Shown: positions 18,415-28,569 of the stretch, piece after piece
Layout: each line of letters begins with the position of its first letter
How positions within the stretch are numbered: the stretch's first letter is position 1
Assembly: GCA_023356605.1 (NCBI GenBank)
Contig: JAKQYE010000027.1
Span: 5,119 to 38,534 of the forward strand
DNA from: Trichodesmium sp. MAG_R02
Lineage (GTDB): Bacteria > Cyanobacteriota > Cyanobacteriia > Cyanobacteriales > Microcoleaceae
Length of the DNA: 33,416 bases
Reading direction: 5' to 3'
Translations under genes and position numbers: made by a program
The notes under the pieces: model-generated
Database searches by the model: none
What the model was told of the DNA's origin: nothing
Seen by the model: the letters and a program-made list of their open reading frames with translations, nothing else

Positions 18415-18644
18415 TGATACGGATGATCTTATATCATGTCCGGTTGAATACTTACACTTTTAGTAGGATGCTCTGTGGTAAGAGGCAGGAGGATAGAATT
18501 GGCAAGTTTTTTGAACTAATATTCTTTTCTGCCTGGCCCCCCTTTCAAAGGGGGGTTGGGGAGATTTCCTCAGCAAAAATGCCTTCGTTCCTCTAGGGAG
18601 TTTACTTTTGACTTTTACTTAGGGCTATACTTCCCTATTTCAAG

Positions 18645-20972
18645 CTAAAAACCCAAACGTTTTTCAATAGCATGTTTAAAATGATCCCTCATTTCTCCCA
18701 TATCTAAATTAATCAAACACACATCCTTATTAACTAAAATTTGTAAACCACTTTCAGCATTACCCACCAGACCAATTTTCTGCCACAAATCTGCCAAATT
18801 TTCCTGCAGATATGACTCCCAAATCATCTGATTTTCTGGCGCTACAGAAACTAAAATTCGGCAACCACCCTCACCAAAGAGAAGCTCATCCCATCGAAAA
18901 CCCGAAAAATCCGACAATTCCCAAATAATCTCAGCTCCCAACTTCCCACTCAGACAACACTCCGCTAGAGCGATCGCTAAACCACCCTCAGCACTATCAT
19001 GGGCCGAACCAACCCACCCTAGTCGGATGCCATGACGACAAACTGCCTGTATCCGCCTTTCCAAATTAAAATCTACTTCAGTGGGTTTACCAGCAACCAC
19101 ACCATGAACAGTTGCCAAATATTCAGAAGCAGCTAAAGAGCCACCCACTAAATTCCCTATTAAATAGATCACATCACCTTCAGTTTGCCAACCTTGACCA
19201 CAAATACGAGTAATATCAGGAACTAACCCCACCATTCCCACCACTGGAGTCGGATAAATTCCCTGGGGATGACCATCAGCATCTAAAGTCTCATTATACA
19301 AAGAGACATTCCCGCCAGTAACAGGGGTTCCCAACTCCCGACAACCTTCAGCAATACCACGACAACTCTCTGCTAGTTGCCAATATCCCACAGGTTTTTC
19401 TGGACTACCAAAATTAAGATTATCTGTAACTGCCACAGGTTCAGCACCTACACAACTGAGATTTCTTGCTGCTTCTGCAACTACTGCCTTTGCCCCTGTA
19501 TATGGATCGAGATAAACCAAACGAGAATTACAATCAACTGTTGCAGCAACACCTGAATTTGTTATTTGGTTATTAATATCAGGAATTTGGGGGCGTAACC
19601 GAATCACAGCAGCATCACCACCACCAGGTACTATAACAGTATTATTCTGTACTTGATAGTCGTATTGTTGATATACCCAATGTTTAGAAGCAATAGTTGG
19701 AGTATCTAATAAAGTCAGTAAAATATCATTCCAAGTTTGAAAATTTCCCGGAATTTCAAGACCATGTTCCGTAGATGCTGGCAGTGATGTTACATTCCAC
19801 TCCCAAGCTTTTCTGGCATATTCCGGCGGTTGGCTCAATAACTCCCGATGATAAATAGGAGTATTATCTGCCAAAGCTGTAGCAGTTATTTCCGCAGCAA
19901 CTTTTCCCTCAAATAGAATTCGTACAATAGGTTCTTCAATGACTGTACCTGCTACCACTGCATGAAGTTCCCAACGTTCAAAAATATCAATTAATTCCTG
20001 TTCACGACCTTTTTGGGCGACAAATAACATTCGTTCCTGAGATTCTGAGAGCAAATATTCGTATGGAACCATACCAGTTTCTCGGACTGGTACTTTGTCT
20101 AGGTCAAATTCAATGCCCACACCTCCGTTTACTGCCATTTCTGAGGTAGAACAGGTGATGCCAGCAGCTCCCATATCTTGGGCTGCAACTACTGCCCCTG
20201 TTTTGAATGCTTCTAAACAAGCTTCTACTAGACATTTTTCTAGGAATGGGTCCCCTACTTGTACTGCGGGGCGATCGTCTATTGACTGTTCCCTGAGTTC
20301 GGCACTGGCAAAACTTGCTCCACCCATACCATCTCTACCTGTGGTGGAACCCACATATAAGACTGGGTTGCCAATACCGGATGCACCAGATTTAACAATT
20401 TCTGGGGTTTCCATTAATCCTAATGCCATCACGTTAACTAGGGGGTTGCCTGTGTAGGCGTGGTCAAAGTAAATTTCTCCACCTACGGTAGGTACTCCGA
20501 AACAGTTACCATAATGAGAAATTCCAGAAATTACTCCCCTAAAAATGCGTTTGGTTTTAGCGTCTTCTAGGGAACCGAAACGTAGAGAGTTGAGTACGGC
20601 AATGGGTCTAGCACCCATTGTAAAAATGTCTCGGAGGATACCGCCGACTCCAGTGGCAGCACCTTGGAATGGTTCGACGGCGGATGGGTGGTTGTGGGAT
20701 TCGATTTTGAAAGCGAGTTTGAGTCCGTTGTCTAGGTCTATGACTCCGGCATTTTCTCCTGGTCCAACAAGGATACGTTTACCTGTGGTGGGAAATTGTT
20801 TGAGGAGAGGGCGAGAGTTTTTGTAGCAGCAGTGTTCTGACCACATGACTCCGAACATTCCTAGTTCTGCTTTATTGGGGTGGCGACCTAAGCGGTTCAG
20901 AATTTCTTGATATTCTTCTGGTTTGATACCTTCGGATGCTATTTCTTCTGGGGAAAAAGGACTTTTTGACAT
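18645..20972 (-). CDS. purL: Phosphoribosylformylglycinamidine synthase subunit PurL
   Basis: This 775-residue enzyme is the ATP-dependent synthetase subunit (small-type PurL) that converts FGAR and glutamine-derived ammonia to FGAM in purine synthesis, normally with PurQ and PurS. The N terminus shows [14 protein letters not shown] and [20 protein letters not shown], both diagnostic. Glycine-rich nucleotide-binding stretches ([11 protein letters not shown]-like) and the duplicated AIRS-like halves follow to the end. Length is normal. The ATG at 20972 has no clear Shine-Dalgarno. Upstream lies a degenerate copy of the gene's own first codons. It converges with the PLD gene, 230 bases away. 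No purine riboswitch was recognised upstream. Confidence 0.97.
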   Translation of the reverse strand: MSKSPFSPEEIASEGIKPEEYQEILNRLGRHPNKAELGMFGVMWSEHCCYKNSRPLLKQFPTTGKRILVGPGENAGVIDLDNGLKLAFKIESHNHPSAVEPFQGAATGVGGILRDIFTMGARPIAVLNSLRFGSLEDAKTKRIFRGVISGISHYGNCFGVPTVGGEIYFDHAYTGNPLVNVMALGLMETPEIVKSGASGIGNPVLYVGSTTGRDGMGGASFASAELREQSIDDRPAVQVGDPFLEKCLVEACLEAFKTGAVVAAQDMGAAGITCSTSEMAVNGGVGIEFDLDKVPVRETGMVPYEYLLSESQERMLFVAQKGREQELIDIFERWELHAVVAGTVIEEPIVRILFEGKVAAEITATALADNTPIYHRELLSQPPEYARKAWEWNVTSLPASTEHGLEIPGNFQTWNDILLTLLDTPTIASKHWVYQQYDYQVQNNTVIVPGGGDAAVIRLRPQIPDINNQITNSGVAATVDCNSRLVYLDPYTGAKAVVAEAARNLSCVGAEPVAVTDNLNFGSPEKPVGYWQLAESCRGIAEGCRELGTPVTGGNVSLYNETLDADGHPQGIYPTPVVGMVGLVPDITRICGQGWQTEGDVIYLIGNLVGGSLAASEYLATVHGVVAGKPTEVDFNLERRIQAVCRHGIRLGWVGSAHDSAEGGLAIALAECCLSGKLGAEIIWELSDFSGFRWDELLFGEGGCRILVSVAPENQMIWESYLQENLADLWQKIGLVGNAESGLQILVNKDVCLINLDMGEMRDHFKHAIEKRLGF

Positions 20973-21127
20973 AATTTATAATGGGAAGGTTGATTCACTT
21001 TTTTTGGTGGTATTATTATCTCATTAATTATGTAAAACTTCATATCAAAAATAAAATCTGTTTATTGGGGAATAAGGAGTTTTTGATATAATTTGTAATG
21101 GGAAAGTTGATTAACTTTTTTTGGTAG
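20950..21127. repeat. Imperfect direct repeat of the purL 5' end
   Basis: About 60 bases covering the first codons and leader of purL (20950-21008) recur at 21067-21125, offset by 117 bases. Both copies contain TAATGGGAA(A/G)GTTGATT and CTTTTTTTGGT. In the outer copy the start codon is changed from ATG to ATA, so it is a non-coding relic. Confidence 0.85.
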
Positions 21128-21521
21128 TCTTCTCTTCTAATAGCACTCTCAGGAGGGAATACCCTCAATATCGAACAAGTCTTTCAATTCTTGATGATGA
21201 TATTTTAGCCAATCTCCTATGGCCAAAAATCCCTGATTTTCCCTAGCTACTGGGAGAGTAAACAAAGCTAAACATAATTTTAGTGAGTGTCCAGTTCCTT
21301 AGACTGATAATTCAGTAGGTGCCGTTATTAAAATAACAGTCTCCCCCTTTAGTGACTCTCCAAATTCAGAATTACCCATCTATATATGATGTGTGAAGGT
21401 TCTGGAGGGTAGCGATACAGAGTAACGCAACCCTCCGCGATCGCTTCAGAACTCAATGTTATCTCTATATTCATTCATCATCACTCATCAGGCTCAAAAG
21501 TTTCACTTGTGAGGGTTGAAA
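20973..21521. other. Intergenic region upstream of purL
   Basis: These 549 bases hold the duplicated purL leader and a likely transposase remnant (21149-21281). Near 21400 is an inverted arrangement (GGAGGGT and ACCCTCC about 25 bases apart) next to a GCGATCGC site. No intact gene is seen. Confidence 0.65.
21149..21281 (-). pseudogene. Possible transposase fragment (ISAs1-like N terminus)
   Basis: One minus-strand frame reads about 43 residues without a stop, including NQGFLAIGDWLKYHHQELKD and ending DIEGIPS before TGA. The pattern of a short hydrophobic stretch, then IGDWxKxHxxxL, resembles the N-terminal domain of ISAs1-family transposases. No DDE domain or inverted repeats remain. The resemblance is from memory and not tested. 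Confidence 0.35.
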
Positions 21522-22221
21522 TTACTCACCATAAATATTCAACAATTTACCAGTTTCTTCTCTCAACTCTTTCAGATAATTTTGTAAGGCATATTTACTA
21601 TTTTCTTTGGTTACTAATTTATGAGAAAATGCTACTTTTAAAGCCTGGTCACAATTATTAAATGGAACAATCTTATTTTTCACATTTTCAAAACCAATTT
21701 CTTCTATATTTTTTAAGATTAACTGCTCCAAACACCAAACTTTCCCTTCTAGAGATTCTATTATATTAGTAAGTCCTGAATTATTTAAAGCTCTTAAGCA
21801 ACGTTTATCACCTGTTAATAAGTAATGACTGCCTCCCTGCTGATTGAGATAGCTAACATAACTAATTAAAGTTGCTTCTCCTTGGTCAATTGTATCATTT
21901 TGACCATCATGGTCTGGATTATAATTCAGTAGTTGATTGTATATATCTTTTATCCTGTTATTAAAAGTTTCCAGATAAAGTTGACCTAAATTTCCAGTAA
22001 GTTTTAATGCTTTTTCTATATTATATTTTTCAACTTGGCCGCGACTTTTATTGCTTTTTTTTTCGTTTGATTTGCTTACTGAATTTATATTTAAAACTGT
22101 CAAGTATTTTGATGTGTTTTTGCTCTATTTCAAGAGTGTTGAGGGTGTATTCAAATAAATCAAAAGTAGCTAGTTTGAGAATTATATCGTTGTCTAAACA
22201 GTAAAATGAACCAGGCAACAT
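21522..22221 (-). pseudogene. PIN-domain toxin-like protein, frameshifted in an A9 run
   Basis: Read as one gene with one base removed, this is a ~232-residue PIN-domain protein (Mg-dependent ribonuclease fold, common as a toxin). The first frame runs from ATG 22221 to TAA at 22048 and carries the opening PIN acidic motif (FYCLDNDIILKLATFDL). The second frame runs to 21522 and carries the rest (DQGEATLISYVSYL; LLTGDKRCLRAL). The frames join at nine A residues (T-run at 22055-22063 on the given strand); eight would restore a single frame. The start follows the protease stop with no spacing and a GGAG just upstream, so the two are translationally coupled. Toxin role is inferred. Sequencing error, real mutation and slippage are all possible. 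Confidence 0.75.
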
Positions 22222-23220
22222 TTAAACTCCTAACACCCTTTCTAAATACTCATACTTTTCATCATTAAGTTTATCCCAATCTATTCTATCAGCTAAATAT
22301 TCATTAATAATTTGTTGCCCTTTCCGCTCAGGGTCTAATTTATCTAAAGCTTTATTAGCAAATCCCCAATTATTGGGGTTATGCCAAGGGTGATTTAGGA
22401 CTATAAATTCTGGTTTAACAGTAGGATTTTCTTTTGCTTTTTCTTTAGCCTGTTTGATTAACTGTTCGTGACAATAAATTTTTTTGTTCAATAAAGAATT
22501 ATCACAATTATCTAATAATAACTCAGTGGCAAATTTATTAGCTTGATTTTCTTCATCATCATCACGATTAGAGTTAATTTCTTCATCTATTAATAGACCA
22601 TCTTGTAAATGTCCTAATGCTAAATGTCCTAGTTCATGGGCTAAATCGAAAGCTAATCTAGAAGACTGTGTATATGTTGAACTTAATATAATTACCGGAC
22701 TATTTGATTGCCATTGAATTAATCCGGCTATTTTTTTGATTGTTTTAGACTCAGGAAAGTTATTAAAATAAGCAATAATAATTCCTTGACTCCAACAATA
22801 CTTCAGTAAAGAAGTTAAATTAATAGTGGGAGCTAATTTTAATATGTCAGCTCTAATTTCTTTAACATTTGTAGGTAAAGGAGTAAAATTAATTTCTGTA
22901 GCAAATGCAATTAATTCAGCTACTCGACTGGCTAAAGCTTGAGCAACATCAGGGTATTGATTATTGTTACTGCTACGTTGTTTAAATTTAGTATCGGGTG
23001 GATGATTAAATTTAACTGTTCCTGTTTCATCTAACAAAGATTTTAAGTCAAGGTTGAGGCGATCGGCGATGTAGCCTGCACCTTCTAAAACAGCAAAGGG
23101 TTTATTATTGAGTTCGTCATCCCACCAACTGGGTAAACCATTTGTTTTGATGTAGTTATCGTTAAAACCGAGTTTTGAAAGTTTAGCAATTAGGCTAGAC
23201 ATTGTTAGTGTGTTTGTCAT
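22222..23220 (-). CDS. ImmA/IrrE-family (COG2856) metallopeptidase with HTH-like N terminus
   Basis: This 332-residue cytoplasmic protein carries the zinc motif HELGH (H195, E196, H199), in the context LAFDLAHELGHLALGH. A downstream glutamate in EENQANKFATELLL is the likely third ligand. The first ~70 residues are short and helical (including AGYIADRLNLDLKSLL) and may be a Xre-like DNA-binding domain, though the match is weak. Family members cleave repressors or antitoxins; Xre-COG2856 proteins are known antitoxin-type partners of toxins. A perfect AGGAGG Shine-Dalgarno precedes the ATG, and the stop abuts the PIN gene start, so the pair forms one operon. Which partner neutralises the other is inferred from the families, not seen. 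Confidence 0.88.
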   Translation of the reverse strand: MTNTLTMSSLIAKLSKLGFNDNYIKTNGLPSWWDDELNNKPFAVLEGAGYIADRLNLDLKSLLDETGTVKFNHPPDTKFKQRSSNNNQYPDVAQALASRVAELIAFATEINFTPLPTNVKEIRADILKLAPTINLTSLLKYCWSQGIIIAYFNNFPESKTIKKIAGLIQWQSNSPVIILSSTYTQSSRLAFDLAHELGHLALGHLQDGLLIDEEINSNRDDDEENQANKFATELLLDNCDNSLLNKKIYCHEQLIKQAKEKAKENPTVKPEFIVLNHPWHNPNNWGFANKALDKLDPERKGQQIINEYLADRIDWDKLNDEKYEYLERVLGV

Positions 23221-23300
23221 GTTAATTCCTCCTTTGCCTTCTAAAAGGTCAAAATCTTATCCTTATTTTTATCATTATTTAGAGATACTTTTTATATGAT

Positions 23301-23389
23301 CAGGACTTATGCAGTACCGCTATATATAGTGTATTTTTGGTAATTATCTCGGATATTGAAACTACCATTAGTGCCTTTTCGTAAGTCCT
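23301..23389. repeat. Family A inverted-repeat element at the end of the methyltransferase gene
   Basis: The ends CAGGACTTATGCA and TTCGTAAGTCCT lie 89 bases apart. The interior begins GTACCGCTATATATAGTG, as in the copy at 25191. The right end touches the first base of the methyltransferase stop codon. Confidence 0.85.
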
Positions 23390-24069
23390 CAACTATTCAA
23401 ACAATATTCAATCCGAACTACTTTAATCTTCTCTTCACCCGCTTCAGATAAGAATAAATCCCGCTGAACTTCTTGTAACCCTAACCTAATAAATTCAGCA
23501 AGTTCTTTCTCTGATAAACCCCAAGGAGGACCATCAGGCACAGAATCATTGTCCCGTATGCGAGTAATCACCAAAAGTTTACCCCCACTTGCCACTAAAG
23601 GAGGAATACACTTAACAACTTGTGCTCGCATTTCTACTGGCAAAGCTTGAATATTCCGCGACTCCAATACTAAATCAAATTTATGATGCCATTCAGAATC
23701 TAAGGCCAACAGATCCGCAACTAAATACTTGACTGAAGAATTAGGAAATCTTTCCTGGCACCAGGCGATCGCCTTAGCAGAAATATCAAAAGCTGTCACC
23801 TGAAAGCCCAACTTTGCCAAAGCTTCTGCATCATCCCCCAAACCACATCCAATAACTAAAGCAGTGTGTCCTGCTCCTTGTGGTTGAGAAATATCTAACC
23901 ACTCTTGTAGATATGGATGTGTGGTTAAACGCGCCCAAGGTATTTGTCCAGCATCACCTTGAGCTTCAGAATATAAAACATCAAACCATGCAGTGGGATT
24001 TGCTTTTCGTGATTCAGTTGCCAACTTCTTTACTTTTTGTTGAATAGCTTCTGGTAGTTTTTCAAACAT
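23389..24069 (-). CDS. Class I SAM-dependent methyltransferase, small-molecule type
   Basis: This 226-residue cytoplasmic enzyme has the SAM-binding glycine loop VIGCGLGDDAEAL (about 72-84), the acidic residue after strand 2 (VTAFDISAKAIAWC) and a strand 4 motif (FDLVLESRNIQALP). It resembles the UbiE/thiopurine-type group that methylates small molecules. It has no NPPY- or PC-type DNA methyltransferase motif, so a restriction-modification role is not supported. The substrate is unknown. It runs in the same direction as the protease-PIN pair but is separated from it by a repeat element. The stop codon touches the end of that element. The ATG at 24069 has a weak purine-rich site upstream (AAGAGA). 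Confidence 0.88.
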   Translation of the reverse strand: MFEKLPEAIQQKVKKLATESRKANPTAWFDVLYSEAQGDAGQIPWARLTTHPYLQEWLDISQPQGAGHTALVIGCGLGDDAEALAKLGFQVTAFDISAKAIAWCQERFPNSSVKYLVADLLALDSEWHHKFDLVLESRNIQALPVEMRAQVVKCIPPLVASGGKLLVITRIRDNDSVPDGPPWGLSEKELAEFIRLGLQEVQRDLFLSEAGEEKIKVVRIEYCLNS

Positions 24070-24091
24070 TATATTTTATCTCTTATAGGAA

Positions 24092-24115
24092 CCCCCGTGG
24101 CTTTAGGCCGGGGGG
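24092..24115. other. GC-rich hairpin, possible IS200/IS605-type end
   Basis: CCCCCGTGGC, a TTTA loop and GGCCGGGGG form a hairpin 23 bases upstream of the methyltransferase start and are followed by GAATGT. The look is that of IS200/IS605 right-end hairpins in cyanobacteria, but no tnpA or tnpB is nearby. It could instead be a leader structure. Confidence 0.35.
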
Positions 24116-24424
24116 AATGTTAATAATCTTTAATATTAACACGACTTAGGCAAAGGCATCAGCCGTAGTCTAAAAATCTGAAATAATTACCAAAAAGACA
24201 CTATATAGTTATTTCAAATTATATTGGAAAACTTTTTATGCACCAAACGCGAGTTATAGCAATAAATACTCATCTCAATCCAAATTAAAATGACTATATA
24301 TAGTATAAAGTGTAGTACAAAAATTTGTCATTTTTCCGGTAACCCCACTATAATTATTGTCGTGACCTAAGTCCTGACTTAACTTTGTAATATAGAAATA
24401 AAAGGAGTAATGAATTCAGAAGAA

Positions 24425-24527
24425 CAGGACTTATGCAAAGAAACCCGGTTTATACAGTAAATCATTGTTTTTAACACATAAATATCTACGAGAAACCGGG
24501 TTTCTCAGTTTGCCTGGGTAAGTCCTG
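24425..24527. repeat. Family A inverted-repeat element, best intact long copy
   Basis: The 103-base element has nested inverted arms. The outer arms are CAGGACTTATGCA and CTGGGTAAGTCCTG; the inner arms are GAAACCCGGTTT and AAACCGGGTTTC. The interior matches the copy at 10733 closely, including ACAGTAAATCATTGTTTTTA. Confidence 0.9.
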
Positions 24528-24660
24528 AAGAAATTAAACCGTACCACCACCCCATCTGAAACTTTACACCTTCCACCTACTGGGTTTTTGGCCGTATCGT
24601 CACCCCTTCAGTCAATAGCCTCACCTTTTAAGGACACGAAAAGAATATTCGATTCAGTAT

Positions 24661-24769
24661 TTACAGCAGTTTTCATGTCGGTAGACTACAGTAGGGACGC
24701 CCTTATGCAATATCCCTACAAGGTTGTGGTTATGGCGATGTAGTTCATCAATTTGAAAAGCGCTGTAAA
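24661..24769. repeat. Family B inverted-repeat element
   Basis: The ends are TTACAGCAGTTTTCAT and AAAAGCGCTGTAA. It is a reversed copy of the element at 29705-29810, sharing GTCGGTAGAC and ATGGCGATGTAGTTCATCAA (one or the other strand). The hairpin core has decayed to GTAGGGA ... TCCCTAC. Confidence 0.88.
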
Positions 24770-24942
24770 GTCTTTGACTAAAGCCCGAAGTACTGATAAA
24801 TAATATGATCGATATCACAAGAGTTTACCTATTCGTTTCACTCGATCTTAGTTATTATTATCACACCACTGATACCCTATGAATCACTGTTACTAGTTTA
24901 AATTTAGGAGAATATAGAAATATTGAGTTCGAGGTTTGTCCT

Positions 24943-25161
24943 ATGTTTCAAGTTAACTTACTACCAGGCGCAATCAACGAAATTATGGCTTCTGTAGCTG
25001 AAAACTATTATCTAACTCAATTAGATTGTTATGGCCTCATGGCCGCTATCTTAGATGAATCAATCACAGAAGAAGAACGTCGTTGTGTGGACAGGTTGTT
25101 ACGTTTTGTAATTCGAGGGAAGGTAACTGTACAAATGGAATCTCAAAAGCAAAAATATTAA
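24943..25161 (+). CDS. Small conserved cyanobacterial protein of unknown function
   Basis: This 72-residue soluble protein has no signal peptide or membrane helix. The pattern CYGLMAAILDESITEEERRCVDRLLR followed by a short basic strand is one I associate with small conserved cyanobacterial hypotheticals; no function is known to me. A GAGG about 9 bases before the ATG supports the start. It stands alone between repeats, with no co-oriented neighbour close by, so it is probably a single-gene unit. Confidence 0.75.
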   Translation: MFQVNLLPGAINEIMASVAENYYLTQLDCYGLMAAILDESITEEERRCVDRLLRFVIRGKVTVQMESQKQKY

Positions 25162-25577
25162 GCTCATGTTAGATAACATTTTAAGTAAGACAGGACTTAC
25201 GCAGTACCGCTATATATGCTGCAAAAATTATCATTTTCAAGATATTGCCACTATACATAGTGCCGTTGCGTAAGTCCTATAAGAATTCAGGTATAAGATT
25301 TGGGAATAAGAGAAAAACTTGATGAGGGATCATTACAGGGGATAAATGGCCATTTGCTGCGCAACATATTTATCACGCTTCTACAACATTAAATTACACC
25401 AATGCTACCGGACTTAATATTATATAAATCCGGTTGACAATGGAGGTTTCTTAAAAGGGTAAGGCAGGAGGAAGCAAGGGAGTTATGCTCAAGAGTTAGA
25501 TTGGACAAACTAGCTTTTTATAACCAGATTTGGTATTACACCATCAAACATCAACTCACGTTTGCCACCCTACCAAA
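25162..25577. other. Intergenic region with one family A element
   Basis: No gene is seen. The family A copy at 25191-25278 is the main content. Near 25428 is the phrase ATCCGGTTGACAATGG, related to the TCCGGTTGAATACTTACAC phrase at 18438. No clear terminator for gyrB was found. Confidence 0.65.
25191..25278. repeat. Family A inverted-repeat element
   Basis: The ends CAGGACTTACGCA and TTGCGTAAGTCCT lie 88 bases apart. The left interior (GTACCGCTATATAT) is identical to that of the copy at 23301. Confidence 0.9.
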
Positions 25578-28244
25578 CTAAATATCCAAATCAGTAATCT
25601 TTAATTTCGGTCCGTAAGTCTCAATAAACTCGCGCCTCGGCGCTACCCGGTCACCCATCAACACCGTAAATATCCGATCGGCTTCCGCAGCATCTTCAAT
25701 TTCTACCCGCTTCAAAGTCCGAGTTTCAGGGTTCATGGTTGTATCCCACAACTGAACTGGCATCATTTCACCCAAACCCTTAAACCGTTGGATAGTATAA
25801 TTGGCATTATCAGGAAACTCATTTTCAATTAGTTGACTAAGTTCGTTATCGCTATAACAATAATAATGATTCCGACCCCGTTCGACCTTATACAATGGAG
25901 GGCAAGCAATATAGATATAACCCTGGTCTACTAAAGCCCGTTGGTATCGATAGAAAAACGTTAACAACAAGGTGCGGATGTGGGAACCATCAACATCAGC
26001 GTCAGTCATAATAATCACCTTATGATACCGCAGTTGAGAAGCGTCAAATTCATCCCCTTTGATACCCAAACCTAAAGCTGTAATCATTGATTGAATTTCA
26101 TTATTTTTGTAGATTTTGGCATCATCTGTTTTCTCAATGTTGATGATTTTACCCCGTAACGGCAATATAGCTTGGAAACGGCGATCGCGACCTTGTTTAG
26201 CACTATTATGAACAAAAACCCCACTAGCTAAGGCAAAATTATGAGTATTGGGAACTTCAATATCATAAACATCTAACTGCTCTTCCAGGGGTTCAATAGA
26301 AACAACCCGATGATTATAGTTACGAATGGCATCCCGCCCTAAAAATTCATTTCCTTCAGAGCAGCCATATATAAACTCAAGATTTGTCCTTTGGAATTCC
26401 AAGTCTTTCTCACTCAGCAGTCCCTGAGTATTGGTAGGATTATTGAATTTATTAAAATCAACATGGTGAGGATAGTCCCCATCTCCTGACTCATATACCC
26501 CGGCTTTCAAGTTATAAAAATCTGCCAATAAATCGGTATAAATCCAACTTTCTTTTTGAGGGTCCCAAACCATTTTATAACTATCTAATCCCTGACCAAT
26601 TTTTGGCTTTTGAGATAACTTTTGATACAGAGGCATTAAAGAATCATTTTTTGTTAACAAAGCTGCTGGTTTATAACTACCATTCCTGAGCATAAAAAGA
26701 TGGTCTGGAGTACAAATTATCGTTTCATTATTATCCAAATTTATCTTGATAACTGTGGCATTTTTTTTAGTTATTCTAGCATTAACTATCTTTTCAATTG
26801 CGACATTTCCACTCTGATTAATTGTGTAACAAAAATGTTCTTTACCCTCGCCTTGTTCGGCTACTATTTCTGCAAAACTTAGCCTACGTCCATCAGCTAA
26901 AATAACTCGTTGAGACCCAGCAAAACATCCAGAAGCACTGTCCCCTTCCACTAGATATATCTCAGATTCTTCAGGGTTTTTCGTACTGCAATCTGCTAGT
27001 TTTCCTGGTAATGGAGAAGATTCTAAAACAGATTTTCTCCTCACTAAATCCCTGGCTCGACGAGCTGCTTCTGCTGCTTTAAAAGCTTGAATGGCCTTCT
27101 CCAAAACTGCATCAGCAACTTGAGGATTAAAATCTAAATATTCAGTTAAAACCTCTCCCACTAAAGAATCAACAATACCCCTGACTTCAGTATTGCCTAA
27201 CTTAGTCTTAGTTTGACCTTCAAATTCTGGTTCTGGAACCTTTACAGAAATAACTGCCGTCAGCCCTTCCCGAACATTTTCACCACCCAAATTTGCATCA
27301 CTATCTTTGAGTTTATTGCGCTTGCGAGCAATACCATTCATTGTTCTAGTTAAAACTGTCTTCAACCCTTCCAAATGAGTACCACCATCAACAGTCCGAA
27401 TATTATTGGCAAAACCGAGAACATTATCACTAAAAGCATCCACACACCATTGCAAAGCTACTTCCACTTGCACATCATTCTTTTCCCCCCGCACAAAGAT
27501 CACCTCTTCATGCAAAGACTGTTTTTCCCGGTTCATGTAAGTGACATATTCCTTAATACCACCCTCATAACAATAAGATTCTATTCTCGGTTCATCACTT
27601 TTGAGTAACTCCAACCGGTGATCTGTGATTGTAATCTTGACACCTGCATTCAAATATGCTAGTTCTCGCAGACGACCGATTATGGTATTATAGTCAAATT
27701 CAATACCTGTACTAAAAATTTCCTGATCTGGGAGAAACTGCACTGATGTGCCTGTACGCTTTTCTTTATTCTGTTTAGTTTCCAAGTCCCCAGTAGGTTT
27801 GCCCCGCTCATAGCCTTGGATATGTGCCTTTTTATCACGCCAGACTGTTACCTCTACCCACTCTGATAAGGCATTGACTACAGAAACCCCCACACCGTGT
27901 AATCCCCCAGAAACTTTATACCCACCTCCACCAAATTTACCTCCTGCGTGGAGAACAGTCATTACTGTTTCCAAAGCAGACTTACCTGTTTTAGAGTGGG
28001 TATCTACCGGAATACCTCGGCCATCATCCGTAACTTTGACAGAACCATCTTTGTTCAGGTCAACTTCTATGTGGGTGCAATAACCAGCTAAGGCCTCATC
28101 GATGGAGTTATCAACAACTTCGTAGATTAGATGATGGAGTCCACGAGGCCCCGTGGTCCCAATGTACATTCCTGGTCGCTTCCGTACTGCTTCGAGGCCT
28201 TCTAGAACTTGTATTTGTTCAGCACCGTAATTGTTGCTGGCCAT
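25578..28244 (-). CDS. gyrB: DNA gyrase subunit B containing an intein
   Basis: The 888-residue precursor gives a GyrB of about 647 residues after protein splicing, normal for the ATPase subunit of DNA gyrase. Clear GyrB hallmarks are [17 protein letters not shown] near the start, the GHL ATPase region with VVDNSIDEA and [12 protein letters not shown], and the Toprim region with EGDSASG and later [11 protein letters not shown]. The sequence is interrupted at EGDSASG / SAKQGRDR by a 241-residue intein (26205-26927). The start at 28244 is chosen because it gives the normal [11 protein letters not shown] opening and has GGGAG about 10 bases upstream; a start 42 bases further up is unlikely. It is divergent from miaA. 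Confidence 0.97.
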   Translation of the reverse strand: MASNNYGAEQIQVLEGLEAVRKRPGMYIGTTGPRGLHHLIYEVVDNSIDEALAGYCTHIEVDLNKDGSVKVTDDGRGIPVDTHSKTGKSALETVMTVLHAGGKFGGGGYKVSGGLHGVGVSVVNALSEWVEVTVWRDKKAHIQGYERGKPTGDLETKQNKEKRTGTSVQFLPDQEIFSTGIEFDYNTIIGRLRELAYLNAGVKITITDHRLELLKSDEPRIESYCYEGGIKEYVTYMNREKQSLHEEVIFVRGEKNDVQVEVALQWCVDAFSDNVLGFANNIRTVDGGTHLEGLKTVLTRTMNGIARKRNKLKDSDANLGGENVREGLTAVISVKVPEPEFEGQTKTKLGNTEVRGIVDSLVGEVLTEYLDFNPQVADAVLEKAIQAFKAAEAARRARDLVRRKSVLESSPLPGKLADCSTKNPEESEIYLVEGDSASGCFAGSQRVILADGRRLSFAEIVAEQGEGKEHFCYTINQSGNVAIEKIVNARITKKNATVIKINLDNNETIICTPDHLFMLRNGSYKPAALLTKNDSLMPLYQKLSQKPKIGQGLDSYKMVWDPQKESWIYTDLLADFYNLKAGVYESGDGDYPHHVDFNKFNNPTNTQGLLSEKDLEFQRTNLEFIYGCSEGNEFLGRDAIRNYNHRVVSIEPLEEQLDVYDIEVPNTHNFALASGVFVHNSAKQGRDRRFQAILPLRGKIINIEKTDDAKIYKNNEIQSMITALGLGIKGDEFDASQLRYHKVIIMTDADVDGSHIRTLLLTFFYRYQRALVDQGYIYIACPPLYKVERGRNHYYCYSDNELSQLIENEFPDNANYTIQRFKGLGEMMPVQLWDTTMNPETRTLKRVEIEDAAEADRIFTVLMGDRVAPRREFIETYGPKLKITDLDI
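26205..26927 (-). other. GyrB intein, with HNH-like remnant
   Basis: This in-frame 241-residue insert starts with Cys ([15 protein letters not shown]) and ends with VFVHN before a Ser, the canonical splicing residues. Block B is [12 protein letters not shown] with the TxxH histidine; block F is [16 protein letters not shown]. Between blocks B and F are ~110 residues with [12 protein letters not shown], which resembles an HNH homing-endonuclease core. The insert is short for an intein with a complete endonuclease, so the nuclease is probably degenerate. All splicing residues appear intact, so splicing is expected. The insertion site is a well-known GyrB intein position. Confidence 0.93.
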
Positions 28245-28569
28245 AAAAATATATCTCCCAATAATGGCTTTTATACTAACTTTCATTAATAAATGAAATT
28301 TTTCTCCTAAATTATAGCATAACAGCCTTAAAAGCTACTCTAGGCTATTTTGAGGATAAATTTATTTAGGGTATGCAGATGCTATAGATAGATAGGAGTA
28401 AATTGTTTAATTTATCAGTTTTTAATTTTTAGTTTTTATTTTCTAATTTACTAAATTGTGTTTTGAAATACGGAATGTAGGTTTTAAAGGTATTTTCAGC
28501 AATTATGATGTTTGGCAAAACTCAAACTCGAATAGAATGATATAGATAAACTAATAATTTCTCTGAATT
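28245..28569. other. Divergent promoter region of gyrB and miaA
   Basis: No gene or repeat element was recognised in these 325 AT-rich bases. Both promoters must lie here. No operator or supercoiling-sensing motif was recognised. Confidence 0.6.

Larger units (their letters stand above)
24070..24942. other. Intergenic region rich in small repeats
   Basis: No gene is seen in 873 bases. It holds a GC-rich hairpin (24092-24115), a decayed family A element bounded by GACTTAGGCA near 24136 and CCTAAGTCCTG near 24366, an intact family A copy (24425-24527) and a family B copy (24661-24769). The promoter of the small gene at 24943 must lie at the right end. Confidence 0.7.

Noticed and set aside
18339-18596. 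Small plus-strand reading frame overlapping the end of the PLD gene
   Set aside because: Its first part is out-of-frame PLD sequence and the rest is intergenic repeat-like DNA; there is no start signal.
23389-24069. Restriction-modification methyltransferase
   Set aside because: It lacks NPPY- or PC-type catalytic motifs and a target-recognition region, and no restriction enzyme gene is adjacent.
28245-28286. Upstream start for GyrB at 28286
   Set aside because: The start at 28244 gives the standard GyrB opening and has a good GGGAG site; the extra 14 residues match nothing in the family.
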